Numbered from the stretch's first letter, positions 1 through 9,844 are shown. The stretch: DNA of 64,000 nt from CAVUPF01 sp963743285 (GCA_963743285.1 CAVUPF010000001.1:620001-684000); one strand, 5' to 3'. Notes: generated by a model not told the origin, from the letters alone. Made by a program: numbers and translations.

Positions 1-126
1 TTTCAACGGATGGCAAAGCTCCGCCATGTAGGCTGGCAGGGGAACAATGGATGCGCGCGACGCTAGGCGCGAAACCCTGGCTCGGAGCGCAACCTTCTAA
101 GCGTTCACAGACTAGACAGGAACCGG

Positions 127-834
127 ATGGCCACCACACGCACCGTCAGGCCCCCCGCCGTTCACCTCGGCCACCGCGCAAATTGGCTCCGCGCGGCGGT
201 TCTGGGCGCCACGGACGGCATCCTGTCTGTTGCCAGCCTGGTCCTGGGTGTGTCCGCATCCGGCGCATCGGACACCTTGATCATCACCGCCGGTGCGGCG
301 GGCCTGGTGGCCGGGGCCTCGTCGATGGCCGCGGGGGAGTACGTCTCCGTCAGCTCGCAGCGAGATTCTGAACGGGCGGACCTACGTCTTGAGGAACAGG
401 AGCTCGACAGCGACCCCGGAGGTGAGCTGGTCGAGCTTATCGGCATCTATGAACGTCGCGGCCTGCCGAGGGAGCTCGCGCAAGCGGTCGCACGCGCACT
501 CTCCAGCCGCGGTGCCCTGCAAGCCCACGCGCGAGACGAGCTGGGCTTGGATGAGAAGAGACGGGCCCGACCGGTGCAGGCCGCGTGCACATCAGCGCTC
601 TCATTCGCCTCTGGCGCGGCCCTGCCGCTTATCGCCGTTGCAGCGGCTCCTGCTGCATTTCGACTCCTTGCCTGCGTTGTCGTGACACTCCTCACCCTCG
701 CGCTATTGGGCGACGTGGGTGCTCGTCTCGGCGGAGCCCCTAGGTTGCGTGCGACAACCCGCGTGCTCCTCTGGGGGGCCGCGGCCATGGCAATCACCTC
801 CGGGATCGGCGCTCTGATCGGTACGACGGTCTAG
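127..834 (+). CDS. VIT1/CCC1-family metal transporter
   Basis: Membrane protein of about 235 residues in the VIT1/CCC1 family, which moves Fe2+ or Mn2+ across membranes. The N-terminal ATDGILSV segment followed by a hydrophobic helix and AAGEYVSVSSQRD matches the family signature. A charged cytoplasmic stretch (about residues 80-155) separates the first two helices from three C-terminal ones, ending in a glycine-rich helix (SGIGALIGTTV). The length is normal for a bacterial member. The ATG at 127 follows AGGAACC and is the only start that keeps the whole first helix. Metal specificity cannot be read from the sequence. The gene stands alone; the next recognisable coding sequence is a broken gene on the opposite strand. 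Confidence 0.85.
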   Translation: MATTRTVRPPAVHLGHRANWLRAAVLGATDGILSVASLVLGVSASGASDTLIITAGAAGLVAGASSMAAGEYVSVSSQRDSERADLRLEEQELDSDPGGELVELIGIYERRGLPRELAQAVARALSSRGALQAHARDELGLDEKRRARPVQAACTSALSFASGAALPLIAVAAAPAAFRLLACVVVTLLTLALLGDVGARLGGAPRLRATTRVLLWGAAAMAITSGIGALIGTTV

Positions 835-1453
835 CCTGATTTGGCTCCCCAAGCTCCGAGGCCAAGCTCCGCATCACAGCTGGCGAAAAGGCGGTCTGCT
901 TGGCTTGGGCACCGCTCGAGCTCTCCTCGAGCTGAATCTCTCTGACCGGCAGATCAAAGTGCTGCCTGACTTGCTCAAAGAGGTTCTTTTCAGCCCACTG
1001 ATTGCCCCCCTCGCGCGAGGGCAGGATCACGATCTCATCAGCGGGAAAGCTGACCAGCGCATCCTCGATCGCGATCAGCGGATCGGCTTCTCGACCTCGC
1101 CCTGCGCGGTCATCTTGTCGCAGTTCAACTCACCCACCGACTCGCTGAGACGACCCTTGGGCACGTCTGATTCCGTCATCCGCATCACTGGCGAGAAACT
1201 TGAGCATCGATTGCGCATATGCCGGTGCAACAACGCGTAACTCCAGCGGACGGTCTCCGGAGAGCATCGCAAGCCACTGGCGAAGCTCTCTCCCCTTCGC
1301 TGCTTGCGCGACAACGACAAGCAGACGGAGTGGCTGCTGCCGCCGGGTAGATGGACCCGAGCGCATCGGTGGTTGGTCTATCCGCAGCGTTGCGGCCACG
1401 GCAGGTCGTCGAAGAGGCGCGGCTCGGATTCCGGGGTTATCCCTCTCCTCCAT
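794..1453 (-). pseudogene. Broken USP-like actinobacterial protein
   Basis: Three reading frames on the minus strand together resemble a nucleotide-binding, universal-stress-like protein common in actinobacteria. One frame has PLRLLVVVAQAAKGREL, the next carries GELNCDKMTAQGEV, and the third has DPLIAIEDALVSFPADEIVI followed by REGGNQWAEKNLFEQVRQHF. The family normally reads (GDAD)PLxAIEDAL...ADEIxISTHPxGxSNWLERxxVxxAR continuously. The breaks lie near 1130-1170 and 1075. The 3' end overlaps the 3' end of the upstream metal transporter gene. Either the gene is decayed or the sequence has indel errors. The family call is from memory of the motif. Confidence 0.6.
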
Positions 1454-1613
1454 ACACCGGAATACGGAGACCGGTCAAGTCACGTTCAATTCTGCCATCT
1501 GTCCAGCGCGGATAACCACGCGTTGAACCCAGGAGGGGGTTCACCCGTAAACCCTTAAACACAGAGCATCGATCGCAACCGGCGATCCTTGCCATCAGAT
1601 CTGGAGCTGGCCA

Positions 1614-2228
1614 ATGTCTCATCCACGCCTCGGCGCCACGGCGCTATCACTCACCGCGCTGGCTCTCATTGTCGCTGGCTGCGGCGGCAGCTCCACGACA
1701 AGCTCGACATCTTCGAGTCAGCCGACTACGACCTCGGCCACCAACGCCGCAAGCTCCACGGGCGCTGCTGCTGCGGCAACCGTCTCGACTGCCAGCACTC
1801 CGAAGCTCGGCACGATCATCGTCAACTCCAGCGGCATGGCGCTCTACGATTTCCAAAAGGACACCGCCACCAAGTCGGCCTGTTATGGCTCCTGCGCGAA
1901 GGTCTGGCCACCACTGATGACCAGCGGCGCGCCCAAGTCAGCCGGCGGCGCCGAAGCCTCAAAGCTCGGCACGGTCAAGCGCACTGATGGCACGACCCAG
2001 GTCACCTACAACGGCCATCCGCTCTACACCTACACAGCCGATATGCGTCCCGGTGAAGTTAACGGCAACGGCATCACGTCATTTGGTGGAGCCTGGCACG
2101 CACTGAAGTCGAGCGGGTCTGAGGCGACGGCGACAAGCTCAGCCACGACCGGCGGCGGTTCCACGGAAGCGACCGCCGCGCCGAGCAAGAGCGGTTCAAG
2201 CAGCGGCGGAGGCGGCTACGGCTATTGA
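1614..2228 (+). CDS. Secreted lipoprotein, COG4315 repeat family
   Basis: Lipoprotein of 204 residues. The signal peptide has a hydrophobic core (ALSLTALALIVAGC) ending in a lipobox with Cys at about residue 23, so the mature protein should be lipid-anchored outside the membrane. A Ser/Thr/Ala-rich linker (residues 25-65) precedes the conserved 'secreted repeat' domain: GTIIVNSSGMALYDFQKD, a CYGSCAKVWPP motif, TDGTTQVTYNGHPLYTYTAD and GEVNGNGITSFGGAWHAL. The C-terminus is low-complexity and ends GGGGYGY. The function of the family is unknown; its conserved CxxxC motif has led to suggestions of redox or metal roles. The ATG at 1614 is the only start that gives a proper signal peptide. Confidence 0.85.
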   Translation: MSHPRLGATALSLTALALIVAGCGGSSTTSSTSSSQPTTTSATNAASSTGAAAAATVSTASTPKLGTIIVNSSGMALYDFQKDTATKSACYGSCAKVWPPLMTSGAPKSAGGAEASKLGTVKRTDGTTQVTYNGHPLYTYTADMRPGEVNGNGITSFGGAWHALKSSGSEATATSSATTGGGSTEATAAPSKSGSSSGGGGYGY

Positions 2229-2457
2229 GCCCCTGTGCTCAGGTGGTGAACCAAAGCCGCACTCGCTCTCTCCCAGCCGAAGTCTCAGCTGGCAAGATCG
2301 CGAAGTGCCCTGGGCCAAGCCTGCGCAGCTGTCCACCCTCGGGCGGAGGCGAGCGGCAAGATCAGCGAGCCGCGCTCATCCGAGGTCTGAACCCGGGAAG
2401 CCGCTGCTCCGTATCCAGAGTAGGTGTGAATATCTTCCCTTCGTCAAAATCGTTCTG

Positions 2458-2967
2458 ATGTCTCCCGGAGCGCTCACCCGCGAGCGAGACGTGCGCGAGG
2501 CCTACGCCGCGCACGCCGCCGAGCTGTACGGCCTCGCAATGCGCTCCCTGGGCGATTCCGGCCTCGCCGAGGAGGCCGTGCAAGAGACCTTCCTGCGCGC
2601 CTGGCGTGCAGGCGAGCGCTTCGACCCGCAGATCGGCTCGCTGCGCACCTGGCTGTTCGCGATCCTGCGCAACGTCGTGATCGACCTCGGACGCGCTCGC
2701 GCCCTGCGCCCTGGGGTTTCGGAGGGTGGGGCCGAGCCTTCGGTCGAGCCGCTGGAGGAGGCGCTCCTCGCCTGGCAGGTGGAGGAGGCGATGCGCAGGA
2801 TCGGCGAGCAGCACCGCCAGGTGTTGGTCGAGACGTATTACCGCGGCCGCCCCTACGCCGAGGTTGCCGAGGAGCTCGGCGTCCCGATCGGCACGGTGAA
2901 GAGCCGTGTCTACTATGGCCTGCGAGCGCTGCGGGTCGTACTGGAGGAGATGGGATATGAAGACTGA
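2458..2967 (+). CDS. ECF RNA polymerase sigma factor
   Basis: Sigma-70 family, extracytoplasmic-function type, about 169 residues. Region 2 is seen as HAAELYGLAMRSLGDSGLAEEAVQETFLRAWR with the typical RTWLFAILRNVVID, and region 4 as VLVETYYRGRPYAEVAEELGVPIGTVKSRVYYGLRAL. The ATG at 2458 is preferred over upstream starts because the residues before it do not look coding. The stop overlaps the start of the next gene by 11 bp, and that gene encodes a zinc-finger anti-sigma factor, so the pair should be co-translated. The partner suggests a membrane-sensed stress response. The signal and regulon are unknown. Confidence 0.92.
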   Translation: MSPGALTRERDVREAYAAHAAELYGLAMRSLGDSGLAEEAVQETFLRAWRAGERFDPQIGSLRTWLFAILRNVVIDLGRARALRPGVSEGGAEPSVEPLEEALLAWQVEEAMRRIGEQHRQVLVETYYRGRPYAEVAEELGVPIGTVKSRVYYGLRALRVVLEEMGYED

Positions 2968-3639
2968 GAGCTGCCGTGAGTGGCGAGAGGCACTGGGCGC
3001 CCACGCGCTGGGGCACCTCTCCACCGAGAAGCGTGCAGGTCTGGAGGCCCACCTCGAGGGCTGCATGGAGTGCCGCGCCGAAGCCGACTCCCTGGCGCTC
3101 GTCGCGCGTCTGCTGCCCTACGCCGACCCGGAGCGCTTCGGCGGCCCCGCGCCGCTGCCGCCGGCGGCGCTCGGCGAGCGGATCGCCGCGCAGATCGGCA
3201 CCGAGCGGCGCACCGGCAACCGGCGCTGGCGGCTACGCCTCGGGCTGGCGCTGAGCGGCGCGACCGCGGCCGTGGCCGCCGTTGCGCTCGCGATCTTCGT
3301 CCTGCCGGGGGAAGCGGTGGGGCGCCGGCGCAGCAGGTCGCCTTCCGCTCGCTGCCGCCCGACGTGAGCATCGCCGCCACCTTGGAGCCGCAGTCCTTTG
3401 GCACCGAGATCCGTATGTATGTGAGTGGCATCCGCTCGGGCACGCTCTGCCGAGTCTTCCTTCGCAGTCCAAGTGGCGCCCTCTTTTCGGCCGGCACCTT
3501 CCGCTACCGCTGGGGAGGCGACAGCGAGGCAGTGCTCAGCTCGGCGCTCGACCTCTCCAGGACCGCGGCAATCGACGTTCACGCCGGCGGCCGGACCTTC
3601 GTCGCACCGGTCAGCAGCGCTGGCCCGGCAAACACCTAG
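2957..3639 (+). pseudogene. Zinc-finger anti-sigma factor, frameshifted
   Basis: Partner of the ECF sigma gene. The N-terminus has the zf-HC2 zinc-binding signature (HALGHLSTEKRAGLEAHLEG followed by CMEC), which should bind the sigma factor. A transmembrane helix follows (ATAAVAAVALAIFVLP). After the helix the frame runs into arginine-rich sequence and stops at 3367. The +1 frame from about 3305 onward carries a plausible extracytoplasmic domain (QVAFRSLPPDVSIAATLEP, then FGTEIRMYVSGI and AGTFRYRW) and stops at 3639. The break falls near G-runs (GGGGGAAGCGGTGGGG), so one base gain or loss there explains it. If the frameshift is real, the sensor domain is lost and the sigma-binding part is kept. 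Confidence 0.75.
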
Positions 3640-4382
3640 ACGAACTTCGTCGCTGCAGCAGATATATCGTCCCGACGCGTTGGCTGGGCCTGCTCCGCAG
3701 CCGGACCTGGAAGGACCGGAGCGGTTGGTGAGCTCAGCTGTCGCTGGCGGCGATCATCCGCTATGAAGCTCCGGTCGACGCCGCTCGAACGGCACTTCTT
3801 CGCGCGCATCGAGTCGGTCCGGGCGTCCCACCTTGCCTCGATTGCGCTCCTGTCGCACGATCCAGAGTCGGATCGTGCGCTCAACCGGTCGGGCGCTTCC
3901 ATGCATGTTTCTCTAACGTCTAACCCTCCTCGTAGGGAACGGGTGACCGCCGCCGTGCTGGCCACCCCGAATGCCCCAAGCCACCGCCCGGTCGGCCTGA
4001 AAACGCGCGAACCGGCGACGCATCTTCGGTCGACTCCCCCGCCGGTGCGCCAGCCGAGCGCCTGGCATAGGCGCCGAGCTCGATATCCGTCATTGTGGGT
4101 TCATAGCCGTCATGCTGGCGCGCCTGGGCTGCGTGCGCATTGGGGCCAGGGCCGTTGCCCCGCGTGCCGCTCTGGCCGTAGTTCCGTCCCACGCCGTCGT
4201 CGTGCGACGCGCGACGATTGCCGCCGATCGGGAGCGGGGGAGGGGGAGCTGCGCCCGCCGGCGATCAACGCAACCGAGGCGAGGAGGAGGACGCCTATGG
4301 CTGCGACTCCTTGTTGGCGTCCTTCCTGGGCGAGCTTCTCGTTGGACCGTATCCGGATAGGGGCCCTGCTGTGACCCCCGGC
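3640..4382. other. Intergenic stretch, no supported gene
   Basis: About 740 bp between the anti-sigma gene and the end of the enoyl-CoA hydratase gene. Open frames exist on both strands, but none has a recognisable motif, a good ribosome binding site or convincing amino-acid composition. I see no RNA gene or repeat here. Confidence 0.5.
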
Positions 4383-5207
4383 TCAGCGGCCGCTGAACTC
4401 GGGCGTCTCGCCCGCGAAGAACGCCTCGACCCCGGCCCGCAGATCCTCGGTGGCCATGCTGTCGGCGATCCCGTGGCGCTCCAGCTGCAGGTGGCCGGTG
4501 AGGTTGTTCTCAATGCTCTGGCCGCAGAGTAGCTTCGCCATCCGCACGTAGTGGGGCGCCTTTGCCGCTAGCTTCTCGGCCTTGGCCCGGGCCCGCGCCA
4601 TCAGCTCCTCCGGCGCCACGACCTCGGCCACCAACCGCTCGGCCAGCGCGTCAGAGGCGCTCATGTTCGGGTCGTTCAGGAGGATCTCCAGCGCCCTGCT
4701 GGGGCCTACCACTCGCGGTAGGAAGTAGGTCATGCCGCCGTCCGGAGAGGCACCGATGCGGCCGTAAGCACAGGCGAAGAAAGCAGTCTCGGAGGCGATC
4801 CGGGTATCGCAGGCGAGCGCCAGTGAAAAACCCGCTCCTGCCGCCGGGCCGTTGACCGCGGCAATCACCGGATAGGGGATGCGCCGCAAATCGACGATCG
4901 CCTGATGCAGGGCGTCGGCCCCGCGCCTCACCTCGGATGGCAGGTCGACCTCCTCCGCCTCGACTCCTTTGCGGAACCAGTTGATGTCGCCCCCGGCGCA
5001 GAACGCCTTGCCGGCGCCGGTGATGATCAGCGCCCGCAGCGGGGCGCGGTCGGCGAGCCAGGCGAACCCGACGGGCAGCTCGTTGATCATTTCGGGGCTC
5101 ATCGCGTTGAAGGCGTCGGGCCGGTTGAGGGTGAGGGTCCCGATCTCCCCGTCGATCTCGATTCGCATCGTGCTCAGCTCGGGCGGGCTCAGGGTCTGGG
5201 TGGTCAT
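4383..5207 (-). CDS. Enoyl-CoA hydratase/isomerase
   Basis: Crotonase-fold protein of 274 residues. The signature is clear: GTLTLNRPDAFNAMS near the N-terminus, then ALIITGAGKAFCAGGDINWF, which forms the first oxyanion-hole segment, and AAVNGPAAGAGFSLALACDTRIA with the second. ACAYGRIGASPDGGMTYFLPR contains the region of the catalytic acidic residues. The likely reaction is hydration or isomerisation of a 2-enoyl-CoA in fatty-acid or aromatic-acid breakdown; the exact substrate is not predictable. The gene is divergent from uvrC with about 50 bp between starts. A second possible start (MRIEIDG, at 5168) would shorten the product by 13 residues. Confidence 0.9.
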   Translation of the reverse strand: MTTQTLSPPELSTMRIEIDGEIGTLTLNRPDAFNAMSPEMINELPVGFAWLADRAPLRALIITGAGKAFCAGGDINWFRKGVEAEEVDLPSEVRRGADALHQAIVDLRRIPYPVIAAVNGPAAGAGFSLALACDTRIASETAFFACAYGRIGASPDGGMTYFLPRVVGPSRALEILLNDPNMSASDALAERLVAEVVAPEELMARARAKAEKLAAKAPHYVRMAKLLCGQSIENNLTGHLQLERHGIADSMATEDLRAGVEAFFAGETPEFSGR

Positions 5208-5259
5208 CTCGCTCTCCGTGTCAGCGTCAGGTTTGGCCGGGCGGCCCGGAGCCTACCCT

Positions 5260-7167
5260 GTGTCCCAAGTGGCCAAAGACGATCACAGCGACAGCCTCCC
5301 TCGAGATGTGCGGATCGCACAACAACGCGGCTCCCTGCCCGACTCACCGGGCGTCTACCTCTTCCACGGTGACGGCGAGGAGGTGCTCTACGTCGGCAAG
5401 GCCCGCTCGATCCGCAAACGCGTCGCCTCCCACTTCTCCGGCGGCGAGAACCGACTCACCTCACGCGTTGAGCGGATCGAGTTCCTCGTCACCGCAACCG
5501 AGGCCGAGGCGCTGCTCGCCGAGCAGAGCTTTATCAAGCGCCACCGACCCCGCTTCAACATCCGCCTCCGCGACGACAAGTCCTACCCCTACGTCGCGGT
5601 CAGCCTCGACGAGGACTACCCGCGGGTCTACTTCACCCGCGAGAAGCACCGACCCCGCCGCGCCTACTTTGGCCCCTTCTCCAGCGCCAAGCGGGTGCGG
5701 GAGACGCTCGACCTGCTCGGCAAGCTGTTCCAGTTTCGCACCTGCGAGGGGCCCCAGCCCGGCCGCCGCTCCGGCAGCCCCTGCCTCGACTACTACATCA
5801 AGCGCTGCGGGGCGCCCTGCGTCGGCTACATCGGCCGCGAGGAGTACCGGCGCAACATCGACGCGATCCTCGACTTTCTCTCCGGCCGCTACCGCCAGGT
5901 CGAGGCAGAGGAGACGCGCAAGATGGAGGGGGCTTCCGTGGCTCGCGAGTTCGAGCGCGCCGCCCTGCACCGCGACCGGCTGAAGGCGATCCACTCCCTG
6001 TTCGAGCGCCAGCGCGTCGCCGGTGGCTCGGTCGGCACCGCCGACCTGATCGGGGTCGCCGCCGAGGGCCCGGACGCCAACGCCCAGGTCTTCCAGGTTC
6101 GCGACGGGATCCTCGCCGAGCGTCAGAGCTTCTACCTCGACAACCAGGCCGAGCGCGACCTGGCCGAGGTCGCCGAGGAGTTCATCGGCCAGTATTACTC
6201 GGCCTCACCGGCGATGCCCCGGGCGGTCGTCGTCGGTCCCTACCTGCGCGAGCGCGCTGCCGTGCTGGCCGAGGCCCTGAGCGAGCGCCGCGGCACCAGC
6301 GTCGAGGTACGGGTAGCCGAGCGCGGTGACAAGCGCCGCCTGCGCGAGCTGGCCGAGCGCAATGCCCGCCTCGCCCTCGACCAAGACCGGCTGCGTCGCG
6401 AGCACCGCCGTCAGCGCCGGGTCGAGTCGCTCGCCGTGCTGCGCGAGACGCTCGGGATGGAGGAGTTGCCGATTCGCATAGAGGGCTATGACATCTCCAA
6501 CCTCGGCGGCGAGCACACAGTGGCCTCGATGGTCGTCTTTGAGGGAGGGGCGACGAAGAAGGCTGATTACCGCCGCTTCCGAGTGCGCGGAGGGGAGCGG
6601 GCGGGGAGCGCCAACGGCGGTCCCGACGACTTCGCCTCGATGGAGGAGGTGCTCTCGCGCCGTATGAAGCGCTATCTGGAGCAGGCCGACCTCTCGCCTC
6701 ACGACGGCGAGCGCGACGAGAGCTTCGCCTCGCTCCCCGCGCTGATCGTGATCGACGGCGGCAAGGGCCAGCTCGCCGCCGGGATGCGGGCGCTGCGGCC
6801 CTTCGCCGCGCTCGGCGTCACCGTGATTAGCCTGGCCAAGCGGCTGGAGGAGGTCTACGTCCCCGCCCGCCGGGCGCCGATCGACCTGCCCGCCGACTCG
6901 GAGGCCTCCAAGCTCCTGCAGCGGGTTCGCGACGAGGCGCATCGCTTCGCGATCGAGCATCACCGCGGCCGCCGCGACCGGGCGATGACCGGCTCGGTGC
7001 TCGACGAGCTGAGAGGCGTCGGGCCGGTCCGCAAGCGCGCCCTGCTCAAGCATTTCGGCTCTCCAGAGCGCTTCCTGGCCGCCTCTCGCGAGGAGCTTGA
7101 GGCGGTGCCCGGCGTGCCTGGCAAAGTAGCCCGTGAGATCCACGAGCAGCTCAACAGGACCGGCTGA
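5260..7167 (+). CDS. uvrC: UvrABC excinuclease subunit C
   Basis: Nucleotide excision repair endonuclease that makes both incisions around a UvrB-bound lesion. Domains in order: GIY-YIG nuclease (LPDSPGVYLFHGDGEEVLYVGKA), a cysteine-bearing region (CLDYYIKRCGAPCVGYI), a UvrB-binding coiled segment (MEGASVAREFERAALHRDRLKAI), the RNase H-like nuclease (IEGYDISNLGGEHTVASMVV and ALIVIDGGKGQL), and C-terminal helix-hairpin-helix repeats (VGPVRKRALLKHFGSPERFLAA). About 635 residues is normal. I chose the GTG at 5260; a GTG at 5308 is also possible. Longer upstream frames have no similarity to UvrC. It is followed after 9 bp by rapZ, as in most actinobacteria. Confidence 0.95.
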   Translation: MSQVAKDDHSDSLPRDVRIAQQRGSLPDSPGVYLFHGDGEEVLYVGKARSIRKRVASHFSGGENRLTSRVERIEFLVTATEAEALLAEQSFIKRHRPRFNIRLRDDKSYPYVAVSLDEDYPRVYFTREKHRPRRAYFGPFSSAKRVRETLDLLGKLFQFRTCEGPQPGRRSGSPCLDYYIKRCGAPCVGYIGREEYRRNIDAILDFLSGRYRQVEAEETRKMEGASVAREFERAALHRDRLKAIHSLFERQRVAGGSVGTADLIGVAAEGPDANAQVFQVRDGILAERQSFYLDNQAERDLAEVAEEFIGQYYSASPAMPRAVVVGPYLRERAAVLAEALSERRGTSVEVRVAERGDKRRLRELAERNARLALDQDRLRREHRRQRRVESLAVLRETLGMEELPIRIEGYDISNLGGEHTVASMVVFEGGATKKADYRRFRVRGGERAGSANGGPDDFASMEEVLSRRMKRYLEQADLSPHDGERDESFASLPALIVIDGGKGQLAAGMRALRPFAALGVTVISLAKRLEEVYVPARRAPIDLPADSEASKLLQRVRDEAHRFAIEHHRGRRDRAMTGSVLDELRGVGPVRKRALLKHFGSPERFLAASREELEAVPGVPGKVAREIHEQLNRTG

Positions 7168-7176
7168 GGGGGCGCG

Positions 7177-8106
7177 ATGGCGAGGGCCGAGAAAACCAAG
7201 GAGCCCAAGGCGAGCAGCAGCGGAGTGGAGCACCGCAAGGAGGTGACCCTGGTCGTCATCACCGGCCGCTCGGGGGCAGGCAAGTCGGAGGCGATCGCTG
7301 CCTTTGAGGACGGCGGCTACTTTTGCGTCGACAACCTGCCACCGCGGATGATCGGCAGCCTCGGCGAGCTGTTCCGCCACGATGGCAGCGGGGTCGAGCG
7401 GGCCGCGGTCGTCTCCGATGTCCGTGGCGGCGACTATTTCGACGATCTGGTCCAAGTCCTGGACGACCTCGAGGCCGACGGGCTGAAGCCCAAGGTCCTC
7501 TTCCTTGAGGCCAACGAGGAGACGCTGGTCGACCGCTACAAGGAGACCCGCCGCCGCCACCCGCTCGCCCCCGAAGGCCGGATCATCGAGGGGATCCGCG
7601 CCGAGCGTGAGCTGCTGGCGCCGTTGCGCGAGCGCGCCGATATCGTCATGGACTCAAGCGATCTGACCGCCGCCGAGCTGCGTCGCCGCATCGCCGAGGA
7701 GATGCTGGGCCGCGAGGAGGGCGGCAAGCTGGCGCTGACCCTGCTCACCTTCGGCTTTAAAAACGGGCCGCCGCGGGACGCCGACCTCAGCCTCGACGTG
7801 CGTTTTCTGCCCAACCCACACTACGTCGACGAGCTGCGCCCGCTGACCGGCCTCGACCGCGAGGTGCGCGAGTACGTCGAGTCCGGGACCCAGGCGGGGG
7901 AGTTCTACGGGCGGCTGATGCCGCTGCTCGAGTTTCTCGTCCCCGCCTACGTCGCGGAGGGCAAGAGCCACCTGACGATCGCGGTCGGCTGCACCGGCGG
8001 CCGCCACCGCTCGGTCACCGTCGCCGACCGCATCCGCCGTGATCTGGCCGAGCGCGACGACGTGATCGTCCGCGTCAAGCACCGCGACGTCGAGCTGGAC
8101 AGCTGA
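7177..8106 (+). CDS. rapZ: RapZ-family nucleotide-binding regulator
   Basis: P-loop protein of 309 residues of the RapZ/YvcJ family (RNase adapter or nucleotide-binding protein). The Walker A is GRSGAGKS near residue 28, followed by AFEDGGYFCVDNLPP, which is diagnostic. The C-terminal domain has FGFKNGPPRDADLSLDVRFLPNPHYVDELRPLTG and ends with the conserved IAVGCTGGRHRSVTVADRI. In enterobacteria RapZ controls glucosamine-6-phosphate synthase through small RNA decay; in actinobacteria its role is less clear. It sits next to uvrC, the usual location. The normal followers yvcK and whiA are not present here. Confidence 0.93.
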   Translation: MARAEKTKEPKASSSGVEHRKEVTLVVITGRSGAGKSEAIAAFEDGGYFCVDNLPPRMIGSLGELFRHDGSGVERAAVVSDVRGGDYFDDLVQVLDDLEADGLKPKVLFLEANEETLVDRYKETRRRHPLAPEGRIIEGIRAERELLAPLRERADIVMDSSDLTAAELRRRIAEEMLGREEGGKLALTLLTFGFKNGPPRDADLSLDVRFLPNPHYVDELRPLTGLDREVREYVESGTQAGEFYGRLMPLLEFLVPAYVAEGKSHLTIAVGCTGGRHRSVTVADRIRRDLAERDDVIVRVKHRDVELDS

Positions 8107-8188
8107 GCGCCGCGGCCCGGGCGCTGCTCGGCGAGCTGAGCGCCACTCAGGGTCGGATCCCCCACGCCGACCATAGAATCGGCGCGCT

Positions 8189-9040
8189 TTGCCCCAACCG
8201 GTCATCTCGATCAGCGGCTTGCGCAAGAGCTACGGCGATGCCGAGGCGGTGCACGGCATCGACCTCGAGGTCCAGCCCGGCGAGGTCTTCGCCTTCCTCG
8301 GCCCCAATGGCGCCGGCAAGACGACCACGGTCGAGATCCTCGAGGGCTACCGCAGCCGCAGCGGCGGCGAGGTCTCGGTGCTGGGCAGCGATCCGCAGCG
8401 GGCGGGGCGCGAGTGGCGCGAGCGGATCGGGATCGTCTTGCAGAGCTGTCGTCTTGACCCCTACCTGACGGTACGCGAGTCGCTCGGCCTTTACGCCGGC
8501 TACTACAGCGCCCCGCGGCCGATCGAGGAGGTGATCGAGCTGGTCGGTTTGGAGGGCAAGGCCGACGAGCGCGCCAGCCACCTCTCCGGCGGCCAGCAAC
8601 GCCGCCTTGACGTCGGCATGGCGCTGGTCGGCGACCCCGAGCTGCTCTTCCTCGATGAGCCGACCACCGGCTTTGACCCCGCGGCGCGGCGCCAGGCCTG
8701 GGACGTGATTGCCGGTCTGCGCGAGCTCGGCAAGACGGTCTTCCTCACCACCCACTACATGGACGAGGCGCAGCGCCTCGCCGACCGGGTGACGATCATC
8801 GCCGAGGGGGAGATCGTCGCGCGCGGTACTCCCGAGGATCTCGGCGACCGCGAGAACCAGCCGGCGACGATCAGCTATCGCCTCAACGGCGAGGAGATCT
8901 CGATGCAGACCACGACCCCGGTCAAGGCCCTCCACGAGCTGACCGGGCGGGCGCTCGAGAGAGGCGAGGACCTCGAGCGGCTCGAGGTGAGAAGGCCCAC
9001 CCTCGAGGACGTCTACCTGGAGCTCACCGAGCAGCAATGA
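8189..9040 (+). CDS. ABC transporter ATP-binding protein
   Basis: ATPase subunit of an ABC-2 type exporter, about 283 residues. Walker A is GPNGAGKTTT, Q-loop LQSCRL, signature LSGGQQRRL, Walker B LLFLDEPTTGFDP and switch histidine TTHYMDEA. The C-terminal part (TPEDLGDRENQPATISYRL...VRRPTLEDVYLELTEQQ) is the extension typical of drug-resistance or polyketide-export ATPases (DrrA/CcmA-like). The start is TTG at 8189. The stop overlaps the start of the permease gene by 4 bp (ATGA), so the two are translationally coupled. Substrate unknown. Confidence 0.92.
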   Translation: MPQPVISISGLRKSYGDAEAVHGIDLEVQPGEVFAFLGPNGAGKTTTVEILEGYRSRSGGEVSVLGSDPQRAGREWRERIGIVLQSCRLDPYLTVRESLGLYAGYYSAPRPIEEVIELVGLEGKADERASHLSGGQQRRLDVGMALVGDPELLFLDEPTTGFDPAARRQAWDVIAGLRELGKTVFLTTHYMDEAQRLADRVTIIAEGEIVARGTPEDLGDRENQPATISYRLNGEEISMQTTTPVKALHELTGRALERGEDLERLEVRRPTLEDVYLELTEQQ

Positions 9041-9799
9041 GACTCCTCCTACATCAATTCCGCTACGACCAGAAGGTCTTCTGGCGCAACCCAGCCTCGG
9101 TCTTCTTCACGGTGATGTTCCCGGTCGTCCTCTTCGTGATCCTCGCGGTCGCCTTCAGCGGCAAGACCGTGGGCATCCGCGGTGGCATCAAGGCGACGAT
9201 CTACTACGTGCCGGCGATCATCGTCCTCTCGGTGATCTCCTCGACCGTGCAGAGCCTGGCGATGTCGCTGGTGATCGCCCGAGAAGGAGGGCGCCTGAAG
9301 CGTGGCCGGGGGACTCCGATGCCGCCTTGGGTCTTCATCGCCGGGCGGATCGGCAACGCGATCGTCGTCGCCGTGATCATGCTGGTGCTGCTGGCGGGGA
9401 TCGGCCGGGTCTTCTACGGGGTGCCGATTCCCTGGGGCGGGGTGCCGGCGATCCTGGTGACCTTGATCGTCGGCGCCGCGGCTTTCTGCTGCCTGGGCAT
9501 CGCGCTGACCGCGGCGATCCCCTCCCAGGACGCCGCCGCCCCGATCGTCAACGCCCTGCTCTTCCCGCTCTATTTCCTCTCCGGGGTCTTCATCCCCGAG
9601 AGCGAACTTCCCAGCGGCGTCATCCACTTCGCCGACGCCTTCCCGGTTCGCCACTTCTTTGTCGCCTTCTTCGACGCCTATGTGTCGGTTGGAGGCGGCT
9701 CCAATATCAGCTGGGGCAACCTCGCGATCGTCGCTGTCTGGGGCCTTGCCGGCCTCCTCCTCGCGGTCCGCTTCTTCCGCTGGACGCCTCGGGGGGGTG
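9037..9799 (+). CDS. ABC-2 type transporter permease
   Basis: Membrane subunit partnering the ATPase just upstream. Six hydrophobic segments are visible, beginning with SVFFTVMFPVVLFVILAVAF and ending with AIVAVWGLAGLLLAVRFFRW. The conserved ABC-2 segment AAAPIVNALLFPLYFLSGVFIPE is present. As read, the frame does not stop after the last helix but runs on to 10005, adding about 65 residues of arginine-rich sequence that overlaps the following VOC gene by 161 bp. The helix is followed by a run of seven G (9791-9797). With one more G the protein would end PRGG at about 9800, the expected place. I therefore give the end as the probable true one. Confidence 0.85.
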
Positions 9800-9844
9800 A
9801 GCAGACGACTTCTGGACGCCCGCCCCCTATAGCCTTCCAGTCCC

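Noticed and set aside
3763..4374. 203-codon frame on the plus strand
   Set aside because: Arginine/proline-rich without motifs or a ribosome binding site; typical spurious frame in high-GC sequence.
6205..7560. 451-codon minus-strand frame across uvrC and rapZ
   Set aside because: Antisense of two well-supported genes; no motif of its own.
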